Assembly (NCBI GenBank): GCA_009788105.1
Contig: WQSD01000037.1
Location: 1-9,257, forward strand
DNA length: 9,257 nt
Source of the DNA: Oscillospiraceae bacterium
GTDB lineage: Bacteria; Bacillota; Clostridia; Oscillospirales; CAG-272
Direction of reading: 5' to 3'
Made by a program: the position numbers and the translations under genes. The notes under the pieces were generated by a model. The model saw nothing but the letters and a program-made list of their open reading frames with translations. It was not told the origin of the DNA and ran no database searches. This document shows, one piece after another, positions 6,533-9,257 of this stretch (position 1 is its first letter; each line of letters begins with the position of its first letter).

Positions 6533-7288
6533 ATGGATTTAAGCAAAGCTACTGTAATGGCGGTACGTCCTAACAAGACGGTGTACCGCTACGAGGATGT
6601 AACAATCAAGGTGATGACACCTGAATATTCCGCCTGTGATGTGCTGAACGAGGCAATGAACCTTGCCATTGTGCAGGAAACGGGCTTCCGTGTGCCTACA
6701 CTTCGTGAAGTGCGAAAAATTGACGGCTGTTGGGCGATTATTTATGATTATATCCAGGGTGTTTCCCTTGATAAAATGATGACCGACGACCCAAAGAACA
6801 CAAAGGCGTATTTCGAGCGGTTTGTTGACCTGCAAATCGAAATGCACTCCTACACCGCTGACCGCCTGAAGTATCATACTGATAAAATGAAGATGAAAAT
6901 CAATCAGTCGGGGTTAGACGCCACTCAGCGATATGACCTGCATATGCGCCTTGATGGGTTGCCAAAGCATAAAAAGCTGTGCCATGGCGACTACACCCCG
7001 GGTAACGTGATTATCACCCCCGATGACGAGGCATATGTGATTGACTGGAGCCATGCCACCCAAGGGAACGCCTCGGCGGACGCTGCTCGCACATACCTAC
7101 GCCATAAGCTGGCAGGGCGGGACGACTATGCAGAGATGTACATGGACTTGTTCTGCAAAAAAAGCGACACCGCACGGCAATACGTGCAAAAGTGGCTTGC
7201 TATTGTTGCCTCTTCGCAATTAGTGAAGAAAATCCCGGAACAGCGTGACTTTTTGCTTAGCTGGGTGAATTTCTTTGAGTTTGAGTAG
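6533..7288 (+). CDS. Aminoglycoside-phosphotransferase-like kinase, TIGR02172 type
   Basis: The 251-residue protein has the kinase fold of the APH/choline kinase superfamily. It shows an N-lobe Lys26 (TIKVM), a hinge-like IIYDYIQGVSLD (69-80), the catalytic LCHGDYTPGNVII (Asp153, Asn158) and the metal-binding VIDW (Asp171). The segment after it, SHATQGNASADAARTYL, and the tail with LFCKKSDTARQYVQKW and LLSWVNFFEFE match, from memory, the narrow family TIGR02172 first described as a Fibrobacter succinogenes paralogous group. It probably transfers phosphate from ATP to a small-molecule hydroxyl group; the substrate is unknown. Nothing here proves antibiotic resistance, and the name should not be read that way. 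Its ribosome binding site AAGGAGG (6516-6522) lies within the last codons of adhE and the gap is two bases, so translation is probably coupled. Confidence 0.88.
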   Translation: MDLSKATVMAVRPNKTVYRYEDVTIKVMTPEYSACDVLNEAMNLAIVQETGFRVPTLREVRKIDGCWAIIYDYIQGVSLDKMMTDDPKNTKAYFERFVDLQIEMHSYTADRLKYHTDKMKMKINQSGLDATQRYDLHMRLDGLPKHKKLCHGDYTPGNVIITPDDEAYVIDWSHATQGNASADAARTYLRHKLAGRDDYAEMYMDLFCKKSDTARQYVQKWLAIVASSQLVKKIPEQRDFLLSWVNFFEFE

Positions 7289-7380
7289 GGTAGGTCAAGG
7301 TCATGGACTATGCGCCCACACCGCACAAGTTTTGCCCGCTCACGCATTACGGCGACCTACCAGACGGACGAACCGTCCAT
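7289..7380 (+). other. Inverted-repeat-rich spacer, possible structured RNA
   Basis: Directly after the kinase stop codon a perfect 8-bp repeat, GGTAGGTC (7289-7296), pairs with GACCTACC (7354-7361). An inner 5-bp pair, ATGCG/CGCAT (7310-7314 and 7343-7347), is nested within it. A compact hairpin, GGACG-AAC-CGTCC (7366-7378), follows. ATGGAC (7303-7308) could instead pair with GTCCAT (7375-7380), crossing the outer stem. There is no T-run after it, so it is not a standard terminator. The same interval also reads as an open frame (7303-7437). No known RNA family was recognised. Confidence 0.3.
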
Positions 7381-7437
7381 ACTGTCGCCTTCAGCGCTTA
7401 CAAGGGCTTTGAAAAAAACTTGACTAAAAACTTTTAA
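7303..7437 (+). CDS. Possible 44-residue small protein (doubtful)
   Basis: An ATG at 7303 opens 44 codons to a TAA at 7435-7437. The product contains APTPHKFCPL, GDLPDGRTVHTVAF and a Lys/Asn-rich tail. Codon choice over the first 35 codons looks like that of its neighbours. Upstream there is only TAGGGTAGG about eight bases away, a poor ribosome binding site. The last ten codons run into the A/T-rich hairpin region, as if a repeat had been inserted into, or had truncated, an older frame. No family is recognised. It may be a tiny gene of the adhE operon, a remnant, or chance. Confidence 0.25.
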   Translation: MDYAPTPHKFCPLTHYGDLPDGRTVHTVAFSAYKGFEKNLTKNF

Positions 7438-7448
7438 TTAAAGTTTTT
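7426..7448. repeat. A/T-rich hairpin 1 before the ATPase gene
   Basis: AAAAACTTT (7426-7434) and AAAGTTTTT (7440-7448) form a perfect 9-bp stem around a 5-base loop. The T-rich right arm could act as a weak bidirectional terminator for the adhE operon, but the stem has only one G-C pair. The motif AAACTTT/AAAGTTT recurs in the next hairpin. Confidence 0.5.
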
Positions 7449-7454
7449 GAAGGT

Positions 7455-7484
7455 GTCGGAAACTTTTTGAAAAAAGTTTCTGAC
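7455..7484. repeat. Hairpin 2 before the ATPase gene (possible terminator)
   Basis: Arms 7455-7468 (GTCGGAAACTTTTT) and 7471-7484 (AAAAAGTTTCTGAC) pair over 14 positions with one G-U pair, followed by GCTTTTC. It ends 20 bases before the ATPase start codon, between the operon and that gene. It could be an intrinsic terminator with a poor U-tract or a dispersed palindromic repeat. No good promoter is seen between it and the ATPase, so full termination here would leave the ATPase without an evident promoter. Confidence 0.5.
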
Positions 7485-7504
7485 GCTTTTCAATAGGAAT
7501 CCAT

Positions 7505-9257
7505 ATGGAAAACAATTTGGAAAATAAAATCACGCCCCTTTCTCCCGCCGAAGTTGCAGAACGGCGGGAGCGGGGGCAAGTCAACATTATCCCGGACAAG
7601 ATAACCAAGTCCCACCTCGAAATACTGCGCACCCATACTTTCACCCTGTTCAACGGCATGAACTTCCTTGTTGCCGTTGCTCTTTTTGCGGTTGGGGCGT
7701 ACCGCAATATGATATTTTTCCTTGCCATCTGCTTGAACATCTTTGTGGCGGTGGCACAAGAGTTTTACGCCAAGCACCTTGTGGAAAAGCTGTCCATTAT
7801 CGGTCAAGCGAAAACTGTGGTTTTACGTGAAGAGGGCGAGCTTGAAATATCTATCGAGGAGCTTGTGCTGGACGATATTTCGGTGCTGACCGCAGGCAGT
7901 CAGATATGTGCCGACGCAGTATTGCTTGCAGGACAGCTTGAGGTGGACGAATCCTTACTTACCGGGGAAAGTGACGCGGTGGTCAAACTACCGGGGGACA
8001 AGCTGATGTCCGGGAGTTTTGTCATCAGCGGTCACGGACAGGCTCGTGTAACTGCCGTTGGTAACGACAACTATGCCGCAAAAATCGCCCGTGAAGCGAA
8101 AATTTACAAAAAGCTGAACTCGAAATTAGTGTTGTCCATGAGGAAAATTACCAGTATAACAGGGTGGCTGATTTTACCTCTCGGGGCATTATTGATGGCA
8201 CAAGCGTTGCATATTCGTGGGGACAGCTTGCAAGATGCGGTTGTGTTTTCCTCGGCGGCGCTACTGGGCTTTCTGCCTAACGGCTTGGTGCTGATGATTT
8301 CCGCCGCACTTATTGCAGGAATAGCCAAGCTGGCACGAATGAAAGTGCTGGTGCAGGACCTGTACGCTATCGAATGTCTTGCACGGGTGGACGTGCTGTG
8401 CCTTGACAAAACAGGCACAATCACCGAAGGAAAAATGCAGGTGCAACAAGTTCTGCCCCTTGGGGAGCAACCATTTGCTCTTGAATCTGTCATGTGCAAA
8501 CTGCTGTCCGCCTTACCGGACAATAACGCCACATTCACCGCACTACGAGGGTATTTTGCGGAAGTGGAGGGTGCAACCGCAGTTGCCAGCACCCCATTTT
8601 CCGCTCAGCGAAAATATTGTGCCGCCGCATTCGAAGATACGGGGGTTATTGTGCTTGGCGCGCCCGAAGTGCTGTACGGAGCTACCCCGTTGCCACGGGA
8701 AATCCTCGCGGCGCAGGGCGAGGGCTTGCGGGTGCTGTCCGTGGGATTTATTGCCGACCCTTTTGCACCGCAGGAAGAGTGGGTAAAATTACAGACCCCG
8801 TTTGCCTGCATAATTCTTTCTGACCCGATTCGCCCCGACACCCACCAGACCCTGGAATATTTCCGTGGTGAGGGGGTGCGAGTGAAGATTATCAGCGGGG
8901 ACAACCCTGTCACCGTGTCCAATGTTGCACGGCTTGCGGGTTTTGCGGCGTATCAGTCTTATGTGGATATGTCCGCCGTTGCAGACAAAAATATTGCCAT
9001 GGTGGCAACAAAATACGATATTTTCGGGCGGGTGTCCCCTGAACAGAAAAAAATGCTTGTCCGTGCCATGCGGGAGGCTGGCTCTACTGTTGCAATGACA
9101 GGGGACGGGGTGAACGATGTGCTTGCCCTGCGGGAAGCCGACTGTAGCATTGCCATGGCAAGCGGCAGCGATGCGGCGAAGCAAGCCTCACAGCTGGTAC
9201 TGGTAAACTCGGACGTTGCCGCCCTGACAAAAGCCCTTGCAGAGGGACGGCGTGTGA
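7505..9257 (+). CDS. P-type cation-transporting ATPase, CtpE-like (3' end outside window)
   Basis: The frame is open from the ATG at 7505 to the window edge, giving 584 residues; related pumps are about 770-900 long, so M5 to M10 are missing. Visible parts are M1 (about 47-66), M2 (about 69-88), the actuator domain with LTGES (152-156), M3 (about 217-235), M4 (about 247-273), phosphorylation site Asp301 (DKTGTITEG), an LGAPE nucleotide-domain motif (384-388), DPIRPDT, ISGDNPVTVSNVARLAG, and the hinge TGDGVND (532-538). The ISGDNPVTV and VLCLDKTGTITEG wording and the short N-terminus resemble CtpE-like pumps, linked to calcium in mycobacteria. Specificity here is inferred only. The conserved PEGL of M4 reads PNGL (258-261), which removes a key cation ligand. 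AGGA (7495-7498) lies six bases before the start. It follows the adhE-kinase pair on the same strand, after two hairpins. Confidence 0.93.
   Translation, partial: MENNLENKITPLSPAEVAERRERGQVNIIPDKITKSHLEILRTHTFTLFNGMNFLVAVALFAVGAYRNMIFFLAICLNIFVAVAQEFYAKHLVEKLSIIGQAKTVVLREEGELEISIEELVLDDISVLTAGSQICADAVLLAGQLEVDESLLTGESDAVVKLPGDKLMSGSFVISGHGQARVTAVGNDNYAAKIAREAKIYKKLNSKLVLSMRKITSITGWLILPLGALLMAQALHIRGDSLQDAVVFSSAALLGFLPNGLVLMISAALIAGIAKLARMKVLVQDLYAIECLARVDVLCLDKTGTITEGKMQVQQVLPLGEQPFALESVMCKLLSALPDNNATFTALRGYFAEVEGATAVASTPFSAQRKYCAAAFEDTGVIVLGAPEVLYGATPLPREILAAQGEGLRVLSVGFIADPFAPQEEWVKLQTPFACIILSDPIRPDTHQTLEYFRGEGVRVKIISGDNPVTVSNVARLAGFAAYQSYVDMSAVADKNIAMVATKYDIFGRVSPEQKKMLVRAMREAGSTVAMTGDGVNDVLALREADCSIAMASGSDAAKQASQLVLVNSDVAALTKALAEGRRV

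Noticed and set aside
6533..7288. Antibiotic-resistance (aminoglycoside phosphotransferase) gene
   Set aside because: Only the kinase fold is shared. The C-terminal signature fits the TIGR02172 group, for which no resistance role is evident, and the gene sits in a metabolic operon with no mobile-element context.
7438..7807. Minus-strand frames of 100-105 codons over the hairpins and the start of the ATPase
   Set aside because: They are shadows of the ATPase reading frame, and their A/T-rich parts come from the hairpins.
8104..8592. 162-codon antisense frame within the P-type ATPase
   Set aside because: It is opposite the conserved DKTGT region of an intact pump gene. No family and no start signal are seen.

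Overview
The window looks like chromosomal DNA from an anaerobic, fermentative Bacillota bacterium of the class Clostridia, probably close to Oscillospiraceae/Ruminococcaceae. The evidence is AGGAGG-type ribosome binding sites, sigma-A-type promoters with 17-bp spacers and extended -10 boxes, a bifunctional AdhE of clostridial type, a TIGR02172-type phosphotransferase, and GTAGGGG palindromic repeats of a kind I recall from such genomes. The assignment is inferred from protein and motif recognition, not from a database search.

Left part, all on the minus strand (1-3610). The 5' part of rplS (ribosomal protein L19) runs off the left edge. It has its own strong promoter and a short leader that may be a ribosomal-protein autoregulatory element. 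Upstream of it lies a two-component operon: an OmpR/PhoB-type response regulator (1859-2554) followed 54 bases later by its membrane sensor histidine kinase (353-1804), driven by a promoter at 2611-2639. Next is a nitroreductase-family flavoprotein of the TM1586 type (2692-3384). It has its own promoter at 3582-3610 and a leader of about 190 nt that contains a long hairpin.

Middle (3385-3896). This 512-base divergent intergenic region carries no convincing ordinary gene. It holds the two divergent promoters, the hairpin element with a possible 25-codon upstream ORF, and two tandem GTAGGGG palindromic modules.

Right part, plus strand (3897-9257). The bifunctional aldehyde/alcohol dehydrogenase adhE (3897-6530) is followed two bases later by a TIGR02172-type aminoglycoside-phosphotransferase-like kinase whose ribosome binding site lies inside the end of adhE, so the two are almost certainly co-transcribed. 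A 216-base gap follows with several inverted repeats, a doubtful 44-codon ORF and two A/T-rich hairpins. The window ends inside a large P-type cation ATPase of the CtpE-like group (7505 onward, C-terminal part missing). Its usual M4 metal-ligand motif PEGL reads PNGL here.

Together the window combines housekeeping translation, envelope signalling, flavin redox chemistry, fermentative NADH disposal (acetyl-CoA to ethanol) and cation export or uptake. I found no CRISPR array, transposase, tRNA, rRNA or recognised defence system. The most unusual items are the adhE-kinase pairing, the E-to-N change in the ATPase, the stand-alone rplS unit with a leader, and the cluster of palindromic repeat elements.
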